A stretch of DNA of 64,000 nt, taken from Oasisia sp. SBJ-2009 (lineage: Eukaryota > Annelida > Polychaeta > Sabellida > Siboglinidae). The notes beneath the pieces are model-generated. The model had not been told where the DNA came from, searched no databases, and was given only the letters and a program-made list of their open reading frames with translations. This document shows positions 10,901 through 35,225 of the stretch, piece after piece; positions within the stretch are counted from its first letter, which is position 1; the number at the start of each line of letters is the position of its first letter. The stretch covers positions 20,018,828-20,082,827 of the forward strand of contig OZ024866.1 of the NCBI GenBank assembly GCA_964017155.1, written 5' to 3'. Position numbers and translations under genes: made by a program.

Positions 10901-12946
10901 AGCGCTTAGAGCACCCAGTCCGATATCCCATTGATCAGTTCATTCATTACGCCATGAATTCGAATCCAATTCGAAGCCCCTGAATATTCGTATTCGATTC
11001 GACATTCGATTCGTTTTCAAATTGTCCGAGGTAGTCGATTTGATATTCGATTATAATGAAATTCCATTTTCGTAATTAATGCGTATACAACAGAAAGATC
11101 GAAATAATCTAGCAAATCAAATTCGAACTTGGAATATCAGCGCAGCAAATACACCAGATGGTTAACTAGTGATATAATCAGTTCTCTTATATCACCACGC
11201 TGCATTTACCAGCAGGCTTACAGGGTCTTCTTCTAAACAATGTCAAAACAAACACTCGTTGGAATGACCTGCACATACTATCGCAAGCTAGATGCGCAAT
11301 ATTATATACTAAATATACAACTCGAAATTGTTTGTTTTATTTAGGTTATGATAAACCACATCGGAATTCATCGGTCAGCAATGTGCAATTGTTGACTCCT
11401 TCTGGTATATGTATATGTATTCAATATAGAGTCGACACTATTGTTTCATGCACTCGTCAGCTGGCCTCGGAACCTGCGAATGCAGTCGCAGCGAGAGGAT
11501 ATCGGGGCGACTTCCTGGCCGCAATATCCTTGTCGTCTGACGGCGTAGGAGAAGTGGCGACGTCCTACCACAAACACTGGATGAACCTGCCGGGCTCTGG
11601 TCGACGTCCGTTGTTGTACAACTTCGAACTGCCCGTGGCGGTCGGTTTGGTCGAGGCTTTCAGGGAACACGCTGAGCAGTTTATGCACGCGGGCGTGTTT
11701 ACATTCTGGTCCAGTCTCAGCAACTACACGGGACATGACTTCAACATCGTCGTGCTCACTGACACTGGTACGAGTGACTGAACTCAAAGGTGGTGTTGGC
11801 GGAGGTGGTGATGATGGCGTGGTAGAGGTGGTGGTAGTTGAGGGCGTGATAGTGATCATTGTGGTGATGACGACGGTGGTATTAGTGGTGATGGTTGTGG
11901 TGACGATGATGATAATGATTGCGGTGATGGTAGTGGTGGTAGTGATGGTGGTGGTAATGGCGGTAGTGGTGGTGGTTATGGTGACGATGATGATGATTAC
12001 AATGATTGTGGTGATGGTAGTGGTGGCAGTGATGGTGGTGGTAATGGCGGTAGTGGTGGTGGTGGTTATGGTGACGATGATGATGATTACAATGATTGTG
12101 GTGATGGTAGTGGTGGTAGTGATGGTGTGGTAATGGCGGTAGTGGTGATTGTTATGGTGACAATGACGATGATTACAATGATTGTGGTGATGGTAGTAAT
12201 GGTAGTGATGGTGGTGGTAATTGCGGTAGTGGTGGTGGTTATTGTAGAAGAGGGTATGTATGTTGGTTATAGTAGAGGTTGATATTTTTTATGGTTGTGG
12301 TGGAAGATGGTGTTGATGACACTTCTGTCGTTGCTGCTGTCACGCTAATGTTGGTTTCCTCCAATCTCGGAACTAAGTTTTGCCCCTGCCCGGGAGAGGG
12401 CGCGTGCGTAGTAGTGCCGAGCAGGCCGTGTTTGCGACGTACAACTCCATACAAAGCTCTATGCCGTAGTTCCGCACACATATTTAGCGTCGAGCAACTT
12501 TTATCCAGTCACCTCACAAAACTCTCAACTTCGCTTGAATTGAAACTCACCACAAATATCCAGCTGCACCCTCTTTGTCCAAAAAAATACCGGGCTCAGC
12601 CTCACAAGTCTCCCTCCCTGTTTGGACCTTTAGGAAGGTATTTATCGATATATCGTCTGAAATAGTTTCTGTTTACCTTCCTACAGTTCAGATGCGAGGC
12701 TACATGCGACGCTGTCATCGGAAATTGTGTGACAATCTTGAAATGGCCCTTAAGCCAGATAACGTTGAACTCATGCGGGTGACAACTGCAACACTCGTGC
12801 ACTACCTAGTGGAAGCTACTTGGATTACTGACGACGTCTCCAGTAGGGTTTGTTCTAGCCTGTGTGTCTATTGTACAGTTTCCCTACCTAACTTGAAAGT
12901 CCTTAGCTTAGTAGGCGACTGTCTGTATAACTGTGTGAAATCGTAA
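6214..12946 (+). CDS. Secreted M28-family metallopeptidase homologue, probably inactive (seven exons)
   Basis: Join 6214-6268, 8207-8418, 8755-8872, 9611-9735, 10452-10613, 11461-11767 and 12687-12946. All junctions are GT-AG, all phases agree, and the sum is 1239 nt, giving 412 residues. Residues 1-18 are a signal peptide, so the protein is secreted or lumenal. M28 landmarks appear in the right order: an [11 protein letters not shown] strand at 112-122, [11 protein letters not shown] at 132-142, [15 protein letters not shown] at 162-176 across an exon junction, and a C-terminal RGYMRRC...CDN segment near 331-343. M28 enzymes are two-zinc aminopeptidases or carboxypeptidases, and their strand motif is H-x-D. 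Here it is Asn119-Tyr-Asp, the catalytic Glu-Glu pair reads Gly170-Glu171, and the usual Cys-Tyr-His near the C-terminus reads Cys-His-Arg. Asp132 and Glu171 are kept. I infer a family member with lost or altered catalysis; a divergent enzyme is possible. The gene is opposite in strand to the EGF genes on both sides. Confidence 0.85.
6394..6562 (+). repeat. 8-bp minisatellite (CGGTGGCG)n then (CAGTGGCG)n
   Basis: About 15 CGGTGGCG units are followed by about six CAGTGGCG units, which run directly into a tRNA-like SINE head (CAGTGGCTAGAGC). The repeat lies in intron 1 of the M28 gene. The [12 protein letters not shown] frames are artefacts. Confidence 0.95.
6549..6620 (+). mobile_element. tRNA-derived SINE head, degenerate
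   Basis: The sequence reads GCGCAGTGGCTAGAGC, which looks like a pol III A box. It is followed about 45 bp later by GTGTCGAACCACG, which resembles a B box (GTTCGANNCC-type). It is too poor for a functional tRNA, and no cloverleaf or recognisable SINE body was established. Confidence 0.4.
7471..7620. repeat. Dispersed repeat, copy 1 (partner at 13478-13605)
   Basis: The segments GTGACACCCA, TTTGACCTTTAC, GCACCTGGCT-GGGTGTGGC and AGGCTGTCTCT recur in the same order at 13478-13605. The element class is not recognised. Confidence 0.6.
7925..8083. repeat. GCGA and GT/GCGT microsatellite
   Basis: GAGC repeats pass into a GT run with interspersed GCGT and GAGTGC units. It lies in intron 1 of the M28 gene, about 120 bp before exon 2. 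Confidence 0.95.
8207..8418 (+). CDS. M28 gene exon 2 (N-terminal segment)
   Basis: The acceptor is GTGGTAACAG and the donor is CAG|GTATCG. The exon codes for residues 19-89, beginning after signal cleavage with [11 protein letters not shown]. It contains two Cys and the stretch [20 protein letters not shown], the amphipathic segment that precedes the catalytic fold in M28 proteins. It starts in phase 1 and ends in phase 0. Confidence 0.8.
8506..8690. repeat. GTGC/GTGTGC microsatellite
   Basis: This is an alternating purine-pyrimidine tract in intron 2 of the M28 gene, ending only about 65 bp before the exon 3 acceptor. All ORFs across it are artefacts. Confidence 0.95.
8755..8872 (+). CDS. 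M28 gene exon 3 (NYDT motif)
   Basis: The exon codes for residues 90-128 and starts in phase 0. It holds [11 protein letters not shown] followed by [11 protein letters not shown]. In active M28 peptidases the position of Asn119 is the first zinc-binding His. The donor is CCAG|GTGGGC, with the split Gly codon completed by exon 4. Confidence 0.85.
8890..9119. repeat. Purine-rich GA tract
   Basis: About 230 bp of G and A only or nearly so on the plus strand (GAGAGA, GGGGGGG, GGAGA runs), in intron 3. It is homopurine-homopyrimidine and could form triplex DNA. Confidence 0.85.
9125..9592. repeat. 19-bp minisatellite (CAGTCATACAACAGATACA-type)
   Basis: About 25 diverged copies of CAGTCATACAACAKATACA, with variants lacking a few bases, fill the remainder of intron 3 up to about 20 bp before exon 4. 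Confidence 0.9.
9611..9735 (+). CDS. M28 gene exon 4 (DNGSG motif)
   Basis: The acceptor is GACACAG and the donor is GGA|GTAAGT. The exon codes for [19 protein letters not shown] and FVAVDELQG. Asp132 of DNGSG is the bridging metal ligand of M28 enzymes and is kept. The exon ends in phase 0 inside the region that normally holds the Glu-Glu pair. Confidence 0.88.
10452..10613 (+). CDS. M28 gene exon 5
   Basis: The exon has 54 codons, phase 0 to phase 0, with acceptor CTGTACAG and donor ATG|GTATGT. It opens with [13 protein letters not shown], the match to the M28 E-x-G-L-x-G-S region, then a helix and the strand [14 protein letters not shown]. The codon before the junction is Gly where active enzymes have the catalytic Glu. 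Confidence 0.85.
11461..11767 (+). CDS. M28 gene exon 6
   Basis: The exon has 102 codons plus one base, with acceptor CACTCGTCAG and donor GACACTG|GTACGA. It includes [40 protein letters not shown] and [13 protein letters not shown]. The last matches the M28 strand that precedes the C-terminal histidine ligand. The usual Ser-Asp-His segment is not evident. Confidence 0.82.
11790..12245. repeat. GGTGGTGAT-rich minisatellite
   Basis: Degenerate GGTGGT/GATGAT/GGTAATGGC repeats with a longer period of about 90 bp, in the last intron of the M28 gene. Valine/methionine-rich frames here are artefacts. Confidence 0.9.
12687..12946 (+). CDS. M28 gene exon 7 (terminal)
   Basis: The acceptor is TTACCTTCCTACAG. 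The exon codes for [19 protein letters not shown] and then a helical segment to TAA at 12944-12946. The C-x4-CDN spacing matches the CYHxxCDD segment of M28 proteins, but His and Arg stand where Tyr and the zinc-binding His are expected. The Cys-rich last 25 residues (after VSSRVCSS) could be read-through past an unrecognised donor, so the exact C-terminus is less certain than the core. Confidence 0.7.
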
Positions 12947-13183
12947 TAGTATTGTTCTTGGAAAGGAGTATAGAACTCGTGGAATGACTATATTATGGAT
13001 CCTTCGTGGAATTGTATATGTGAGACGACCGTAACCATGGACAGGTCTGCTGCCGTATGATTGCAGCCAACGATTATGCATTGTGTAGCAGAAATTGGTA
13101 ACAAATATTTTTGTTTATCCCCACAAGCTAATGAACTGCGAAATATGTTTGAGAACACACGTCAACAGAATGTGTGTTATTCA

Positions 13184-13189
13184 AATAAA
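13184..13189 (+). terminator. Candidate polyadenylation signal AATAAA of the M28 gene
   Basis: This is a canonical AATAAA on the plus strand about 240 bp past the M28 stop codon. No transcript evidence is available from the sequence alone. Confidence 0.4.
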
Positions 13190-13477
13190 ACAACAGTGAT
13201 CAGTTGGTGGCAGAAATGCACCCTAAGGTAATAATTGTACCTTGGTTCTCTTATAAACAAGGAGGGCGGTGTCAGTAAGGTAGTTGAGAGTCGAGCGTTA
13301 AAGCGACATGATCAGTTCGTGGGTTTTAATTGTTATTGCAAAATCATGTTAATCAGTATAAGTTATAACTATTGTAGCGTCCTGACCGCCAATACATGTT
13401 TTAACGAAACAGAACTGACTTTGTAATATCAAACGTCGAATGTTTATAAGAATCCCGACGCTGTCACTCAAATCGCC

Positions 13478-13605
13478 GCGAGTGACACCCATCCTTTGAC
13501 CTTTACCAACTGAGAGCATGCACCTGGCTGGGTGTGGCCGTTAGTGAATTGGTTGTTATTGGGTATAACGGTTTTCTATTAATAGAATGTCTCTTGAATG
13601 GTATT
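13478..13605. repeat. Dispersed repeat, copy 2 (partner at 7471-7620)
   Basis: Shares GTGACACCCA, TTTGACCTTTACC, GCACCTGGCTGGGTGTGGC and AGAATGTCTCT with the earlier copy. The two copies flank the M28 gene body, the first in its intron 1 and the second past its 3' end. Confidence 0.6.
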
Positions 13606-14117
13606 TTGATGTCCACACAACATACATTACAAATATCTGCCATGTTTTTATAACAAATGTAACGCCGATACAAATGGCGCAAACGCGCATTCACACATAA
13701 AAAACTGACTTCATACCATTACGAATGACAACAATACACTACACGGCAGCACGTGCAACTGGTCAACTTGTGTTCACGTGATACTGCATCACGTGATCAT
13801 GCATTTCCTTCTGGGCTTTTAGCCACGCCTACAATGGTTTCGAAAACGCCGCGTGGTCGATGTGTACACAAAGTAACCGCCCTTACTGCGTCTATTTTCA
13901 ACCCCTAAATGGTACATGAAATCATCTTTTGACGGTCTGTACGCTATAATAGGTATACTTTATACCGTATAACATGATTATGCAACAAAAATAAAAACCA
14001 ATGAACGGACCATGTCGCTTTAAAGGTGTCGTCTACGAAAAGGGAACTCTCTGAAGTGACATATGGTAAGGAGATATCAAAAAGATGAAAGTCCTGCTCT
14101 ACAAACACCTGTGAAAG

Positions 14118-14690
14118 GTGACAACTCGGCGATCGGCGATCGGCACGGTTAGGTGGTCAAACGGTGTGAGTCTGCAAGCGCAAGGAGATATGAAGACATC
14201 GAAAGAACCCAATGTGGAGAGCATTTTTTTATTACCAGTAGAAAACGTTATGGCTGAACGCAGTGAGGGCAGATGTTATGGCATGGACGACAACAGAACA
14301 ATGACCTCAGGGCAGGAGGAAATGGGAGATAGTCTACGAAACCTTCCATACCGCAAAGGGAGAAGACAGGGAAAAGGAGAAACGTTGGTGGCAATTTCAT
14401 TAACTTGCAAGACTTTAAGAAGAGGCAAGTGGGAATAAGTTTTAAATGGCGGGTGCGTGGAGAGAATGCGAGGTGAAACACTGGCAAAGAGGCCAGATAC
14501 CTAGAGAGTAGAGGGAAACGGGAGCCGAGGAAGACCGAGATTGCAATGGGAGGACTGCGTTAAGAGAAGCATGGAAAGAGTAGAATGGAAAACAAGAGCA
14601 AACGATGTAAAGAATTAGAGCATGTTGATGGAATGGGGAGTGCAAGAAACGCGAGGGAAAGAAGAGGAAGAAAAAAGAAGAATAACAGCA
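14118..14690 (+). mobile_element. Decayed non-LTR retrotransposon C-terminus
   Basis: At 14514-14618 the plus frame reads GNGSRGRPRLQWEDCVKRSM, then ERVEWK, ending at a stop. A basic GRPR-x-W-D/E-D-x-V-K segment is typical of the extreme C-terminus of several animal LINE reverse transcriptases. Upstream Gly/Arg/Lys-rich frames from 14118 probably belong to the same dead copy but show no clear motif. Confidence 0.5.
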
Positions 14691-14699
14691 CCGTGGCCT

Positions 14700-15350
14700 C
14701 ACCTCATTCGACAGAGATTCAAGAAGACAACAACAACGGTTTAACTAATAAATGTAGGTATACATAAAACAAACTGGCTGATTTGTTGTTGCATGACGGG
14801 AATACAGCATGGTGTGTGGCCGTTACGAGAGTGATAGCTGTTGCGTGCCTGCACCGACCGTGTTGTTATGTTGCAGCGGCACCAAAGACGGAAACGTCGG
14901 CGGCGACACAGACCAAAGGAACCGTGGCTGTGTTGTGCGCTGTGCTCGCGGCTTGGCGGCTGGCGTGATGCAATTCTAACGTCACACAGTCGTTCTCGTG
15001 ATGATTTCGTGTTTACATGTTACAATTGGACTTTGTTTCGAGAAATAAATTACTCACTTACTATGTGTAACGAACGAAGAGGGTGTTGCACTTGCCGTGA
15101 TAAGCCAGCTTTCGACAGCAGGGAGAGGATTATTAATAAACAGATGGCGTAAACGTTTCACTCGCTGACCAAATGATCGCCCAACATTGTTTGTGTATGT
15201 ATAATATACATTCTTTATTCGCACATAATTTTCGTAATCTCCTTAAACTTGCTAACCTCCACGACAACTCGTCGAGCTGCCGTACCGCGCCCACGAACGC
15301 GTTGCAATCCCAGACAGTGTCTTTTGAAATATCCCCCTAGTTACAAGATA
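14700..15350. other. Intergenic, no gene recognised
   Basis: Short open frames only, with no splice-bounded exon of convincing composition. Confidence 0.4.
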
Positions 15351-15352
15351 GA

Positions 15353-15415
<63 letters not shown>

Positions 15416-15500
15416 CATATATATAATATATATATATATATATTATATATATTATATATATATGTTTATAATATATATATATATTTGTTTATAAATATAC

Positions 15501-15531
<31 letters not shown>

Positions 15532-15638
15532 CATACATACATACATACATACCTACATACATACATACATACATACATACATGTGTGTAATATTGTATAC
15601 ATACATAATATATAAGTAAAAATATATAATTTTGTATA

Positions 15639-15731
<93 letters not shown>

Positions 15732-15735
15732 GTAA
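15351..15735. repeat. Compound (AT)n, (ACAT)n, (AT)n tract
   Basis: Two long AT runs flank an ACAT tetranucleotide run (about 15505-15580), followed by a further (AT)n run up to 15732. Confidence 0.97.
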
Positions 15736-15913
15736 TATTCAAAATATGAAATAAACAACTGAAGATATACAGTCAGCAATATATACATTTAAAAGAAAAG
15801 AAAATATATTCTTAGTACTAGATGTAGTATGTAGCATATCTTAAATATCAACACAAATTGCCCAAATGATACTAGATTTTCTCTTGTCATATAGCCTGAA
15901 GGTTTTACACACT

Positions 15914-15919
15914 TTTATT
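15914..15919 (-). terminator. Candidate polyadenylation signal of paralogue 2
   Basis: TTTATT on the plus strand reads AATAAA on the minus strand, about 270 bp past the stop codon at 16186. Confidence 0.35.
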
Positions 15920-16185
15920 AGTAAACATTATAGTCATATTTAGTAAAATCACTGGTATATAAAGAAAGAACCATGCACGCGCGCGTACCCACACCAAACT
16001 AGTCATCCACCAAAACCCACCAACAAACCACCTCCCGTACACATCATCCATATCCCTCCCGAAACAAAAGCATTTTGGGTGGTTTTACCATCTTCTTACG
16101 AGAACTAATGACATAATATCCGTATAAATACATTGATCCGAAACTCACTTTTCACTATCTCTATAATAGGGTGGCAGTAATTAAA

Positions 16186-30059
<13,874 letters not shown>

Positions 30060-30489
30060 TCTGACCGACTGTGTGTCGGCGAGTGACAGGCACCCAGCGG
30101 TGTCTGTGGTTGTTGACGCCGGGTCTTACTCCTGCAAGCATGGCTCTATAACGCCAGCCACATTCCGACCAAAGTGGGCCACTGGTGACGCCTCATGCAT
30201 GACGGTACTGTGATACATGAAGGATTGTCCGCTGTCCTTGAATGTTACGATCGTCCGGCTCGCTCTGTGACGTTGGGTTGACGCTGTGGTATGCTACGCC
30301 TACAACTGTGAGAAATGTGGGATCGGTTGACATGTTCGGAGCACGCATAAAGACAAGTGTTTTGCATTTCAGACAGAGTGTTTATTTAAATAGCACAACA
30401 ATTCCATTAATAATAAGCCGCGTTCGCGACGAAACCCAGACAACAAGACAGTCGCATGTGCTAAATGGGTTCTGAATTTGTGACCCCCC

Positions 30490-30655
30490 GCAAAATCTCA
30501 ACCTCCAAATTTTGAAAGAGGTATTTAATCTTCATCCAGGATCCCCAAAATGGGCCCGTCAGATCGCATACATAATGCAAAACTAATACATGCAAAGCAA
30601 ACGTGGATATGGGTCCACATACAACAAACTAACCAAACAAACGGCCGAACGGACA
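30490..30655. other. Intergenic sequence upstream of paralogue 2
   Basis: No gene recognised. The region 30060-30490 should hold the promoter of paralogue 2, but no defined element could be assigned. Confidence 0.3.
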
Positions 30656-30658
30656 AAA

Positions 30659-30678
30659 ATACAGACAGACAGACAGAC

Positions 30679-30709
<31 letters not shown>

Positions 30710-30804
30710 GAGAGAGAGGGAGGGAGAGCGAGAGAGCGAGAGAGAGAGAGACACAGATAGACAGACAGACAGACAGACAGACATACATACATACATACAT
30801 ACAT

Positions 30805-30883
<79 letters not shown>

Positions 30884-30885
30884 TA
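30659..30885. repeat. (GACA)n, (GA)n, (ACAT)n compound microsatellite
   Basis: GACA runs at both ends flank a GA-rich block and a short ATAC run. Confidence 0.97.
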
Positions 30886-31029
30886 AAACCGTATTGTTTA
30901 TAATACTTTTATATTTTATATTCGGAAGTCAAACACATTTTAAAGATAAATATGTAATTATGTCTAGATGACATATGTACTTATTTATTTGTTTAACGTT
31001 GGTAGTTTATAACAGAGAGTGTCTGTAAG

Positions 31030-31148
31030 TTTTTTGATCCCAACTCCCTTTCCGATCCCAACTCCATTGCCGATCCCATCACCCTTCCGGATCCCTACTC
31101 CATCCTCGATCCCAACTCCCTCCTCGATCCCAGCTCCCTTGCCGATTG
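31030..31148. repeat. 18-bp minisatellite, GATCCCAACTCC type
   Basis: About six degenerate copies of CGATCCCAACTCCCTTKC. They give Gly/Ile/Glu-rich frames on the minus strand that I do not regard as coding. Confidence 0.8.
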
Positions 31149-31149
31149 T

Positions 31150-32310
31150 TTTAGTTGGTTTACTGCCGCTTGTCCTGCCTCGTTCATTGCGTATTGCTGC
31201 AAAGTGAGCGCGAAGCCTCCAACACAAAATACCCTCATGTATGTTTCTTTGGAGATTTGACACCCACAAGAGCGGTGGTGTTGATGACTGGGCCAGGTAC
31301 CGCTCGACTCGAGATGCCAAGCTCATTAGCACTGACTCGTCAAGCATGACGCACACGTGTGTACGACAGTGTAAGGAACTCCTTTATGCCATCAGCGAAA
31401 CCTCGATGGCAAAGTGGCAAACCGCGTGCAGAGCCATTTGTACACAGCGCGGCAATCTTCGGAGCATTGCAAATGTGCAGAATGGGTGCATTCAAAGAGC
31501 CGAATTTTACACCACATCAAAAACAACAGCGGTATTTAGTCAAAGAAAAATTTGCCACGCTGTATTTTGCACACACACAAAAACGCTTCTGTTTTGAATC
31601 TCGACGGCTTTGCCGTCGACTACTGCAAACGGGTCTGGGCACAAATGAGTATAAGTCGCAAAGGCACCAGTTGATATTTATTTATATATCTATTATATTT
31701 TTTATTCATCTTTCGACGTAAGAATGTAACATTGGAATCTGAGGAAATTACCCGTTATATAATTCATTTACATCTGATTTTGTAGTGTTTAAGTACAAAT
31801 GTTTATTGTATTTCTAGCAATTGTTTTAACACATTTTTAATCAAATGGTCATTTTAGTTATACTTATATTTAGTTTTTATTAACTTATATTTATATTAAA
31901 AACCTTCTTTAAAAAAATCATAATACATTTCAGATAATTATGGGAACAAAACAGACGTGAATTAACTTCTACGTCATAATCGTAAGTGTCTTTGTCAAGC
32001 GTTAGTTTCCCAACGTCATCATCAATTCCAAAACGGAAGGTCAAGGAGCATCACTGATGCATTTTGGGATAGCTGTCTCTATCTTGGACCATTCTTGAAT
32101 GTTGTCGTGTCCCAATAGTTATGCTACTATGCCACCGTCGATAATAATTACAGAGGATTGGTTGTCGAAAATGTACCATCACGATTCGTCGCAATAATGA
32201 GTCATTCGACTTAACAACAACGGACAGTTTCGTCCGTCGTCGGCTATGTGACGGCTGATGCAGTAGCAAAGTAGGGGAATCAAGAAACAGTTCTGAAATT
32301 GAACTAATAC
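31150..32310. other. Intergenic; open frames without recognisable homology
   Basis: Overlapping plus-strand frames of about 120 codons at 31241-31597 and 31359-31721 show no signal peptide, domain or splice-bounded structure. They could be part of an unrecognised mobile element. Confidence 0.3.
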
Positions 32311-32316
32311 ATTATA

Positions 32317-32648
32317 AAGGCAAAGGCAAGTTCTTGTATAGCACAGTATCCAATCCTCAGGACCGTTCAAAGCGCTTTACACTTTACTTCCCTGACAGAC
32401 CTGTTCACTCACACACCATCTCGGCTTCTTTTGGAAGCATCCAGCTATAGCCTATAATTAATACGCGAAGGCTGCTCGTACACATATCCACCACTGTCTA
32501 TAGCCAGGTACTCATTTATACAGCTGAGTGAACTGGAGCAATGTAGATTGAAAAACCTTTCCCGAGGTTTTAACACCGCAGCACAAGATTCGAACCCATG
32601 TTCTCGTAGTCGAGAGTCCGATGCTCTACCCCTGAGCCATGGCGCTTT
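32317..32648 (-). mobile_element. tRNA-derived SINE, copy 2
   Basis: Same element as at 20618-20958: a head with TGGCTCAGGGGTAGAGCATC and a GGGTTCGAATC B box, the body GAGTACCTGGCTATAGACAG, and a tail with AAAGCGCTTTGAACGGTCC. It has several small differences from copy 1, so the family has been active over time. A short TTTTGTATGCCC direct repeat lies just past its 5' end. Confidence 0.85.
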
Positions 32649-34086
32649 TGTATGCCCTTTTGTATGCCCTTTTAGCAAAAAAGCGTATAACTTTGCGTAT
32701 TCATTAAAACAGTGAGAGTAAAATAGAAAGACTTGTTCTTATAGAGCAATGACGGTTGGCACCGATACACACATTCTCAAAAACACCATCTCAGAGCAAT
32801 AGAGGCGCTACCCGTTCTGTTTCAATATGGCGTATTGCCGAGTAACTCGGTACAAATGCTTCGGCAATTCTTTTGTTGTCATTGCAAGCGTGATGTAGAA
32901 CGACTTGATCGTGACAAGGCGTGAATAAATAGTATATCGACTGACTGATGCAATATGTCGTAGGTTGCGTATGTCACGATAATAAGTATGCCCACAACAT
33001 CCTTCAAGCATTACCTACCAACTATGGTTATGCGGTGTAATCAATTAGACATGTGAGAGGTGAGGTCTGCTAAAATATGTTTCCCACATGCGGACCACGT
33101 TTCAGCAACGTAGCTATGTGTTTTGTCGCAAGGATAAACGTTTGTGGCTAAAAATGAAAAAACCCATTTAAATCCAACAACATGCACAGGAATGTGCAAC
33201 GGCAGCACATTTCAGGCATCTGTTTAGAGGGCTTGATATCCCTTGTTGCTAGGCAACTAGGCTGTGCATGCTACACGCGTGCTTTGACACGCACGTTGGA
33301 GCCGCCAAGAAAAGAACTCGCCTTCTCATTATTCAAGTCTGCAGTCATTTCAACAAATACACATAGCCTATTTTACGCGCGTCAGACAATGCTATTTTTG
33401 ACTTGTATTTTATTTGCGTGGCCCATGGCATCCAATTACGTGCCGATTGGGAGGCTAACACTCCTTTAAAGCCTACTAGTGTCTCATTCTTTGTTGTATA
33501 GACATTTAATGCCTCTCTTAGATGACGAAGGTGATATTTATATCGTAACAATGGTCGTATTTGAATAGACGTGGAGCGCCGCCCGAGCGCGTCATCAGCG
33601 TTGTGGTTAGAACGCAAGACATCTAAGACAAGCTGTCAGTCGAGGATCGAGACCACCGTGGATTGTAAAATTGTACCCATGTGCCTCGTCACTTAGGCGG
33701 ATCCAGGGAGCCCTGAGGGCGTGTGCTCCTTAGACCTTAGGAATTTGCCATTTCCCCTACACCTTTCTGAAGGTGCCGTGTTACTATTCCTTTGCTTAGT
33801 TTAAATGAATGTGAACCGCGATATATGTCCGACAACACCTCCGTCCTCCTAAAATATCTGCCATAAGTGGTATCGAGGCAAGACAACGAAGAAGCTGAAG
33901 CGACGGACATAGCGATGGCGAGAGTAACGGAGTCGACACTTTTAGCGACTGTCAAGGGGTAAGTACCATCTCCGAATCAAGATATATGTTAAATGAATAT
34001 TTTATATTTGAAGCCTATTAAGAACAATATGTCAAAACGGTCTAGAGAGGTGACATTTACTGTACATTACACGTCACATTTCAAAT

Positions 34087-34640
34087 GTAACGCACTTAAA
34101 CATACACTGCCACTCCATCTACCGTGCATGGATCATGGTAAACATACACTGCCACTCCACGTACCGCATATGGATCATAGTAAACATACACTGCCACTCC
34201 AACTACCCCGCATGGATCATAGTAAACATACACTGCCACTCCAACTACCGTGCATGGATCATAGTAAACATACACTGCCACTCCACGTACCGCGTATGGA
34301 TCATAGTAAACATAAACTGCCACTCCAACTACCGCGCATGGATCATAGTAAACATACACTGCCACTCCAACTACCGTGCATGGATCATAGTAAATATACA
34401 CTGCCACTCCACGTACCGCGTATGGATCATAGTAAACATACACTGCCACTCCAACTACCGTGCATGGATCATAGTAAACATACACTGCCACTCCACGTAC
34501 CGCATATGGATCATAGTAAACATACACTGCCACTCCACGTACCGCATATGGATCATAGTAAGCATACACTGCCACTCCACGTACCGCATATGGATCATAG
34601 TAAGCATACACTGCCACTCCAACTACCGCGTATGGATCAC
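34087..34640. repeat. 42-bp minisatellite with two unit types
   Basis: About 13 copies of CACTGCCACTCCA followed by either ACTACCGYGCATGG or CGTACCGCRTATGG, then ATCATAGTAAACATA. Because 42 is a multiple of three, long frames are open on both strands (14-residue repeats). No start context, signal or splice structure supports translation. Confidence 0.92.
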
Positions 34641-34967
34641 AGTAACGCCAACATTAGCCAACTACACAAGAGACGCTGAACCATAGATATATAGAGAGAT
34701 AGATCGATAGATATATGTGGCGCTGCACTAGAGCATACAGTGTCGCCATCTGGCGACATAACAGAGCGTATTTCTTGTCGATTACGATCACCACTGATGA
34801 CACAGGCAGACCATTGTAACGTACTCGGACTGATCAGCCGGGATCCTTGTATTTTTCTTTGTAATACGTTTCATTATACCAGTACTCATATTTGTTCCTG
34901 TGTTGTATTCGTTTAGACTTGGACGAGTCATTATTGTTTTCATAGGTCGAACCAGAGAGGGTAGGCT

Positions 34968-35014
34968 CTACGCGCGCGCGCACACACGTGCGCATACACG
35001 CATGCACATACATA

Positions 35015-35084
<70 letters not shown>

Positions 35085-35170
35085 AACACACCCACACACA
35101 CCCACACACACACGCACACACACACGCACACGCACACGCACACGCACACGCACACACACACCCGCACACG

Positions 35171-35224
<54 letters not shown>
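34968..35224. repeat. (CA)n microsatellite
   Basis: A CA run with interspersed CGCA units, ending in a GCGC/CA mixture. Confidence 0.97.

Positions 35225-35225
<1 letters not shown>

Noticed and set aside
11735..12133. Plus-strand Val/Met-rich frame
   Set aside because: It runs through the donor of M28 exon 6 into the GGTGGTGAT repeat of the last intron.
33915..33958. Possible plus-strand first exon MARVTESTLLATVKG with donor GTAAGT
   Set aside because: The donor is good, but the exon is 44 nt, no next exon in phase was found, and there is no family similarity.
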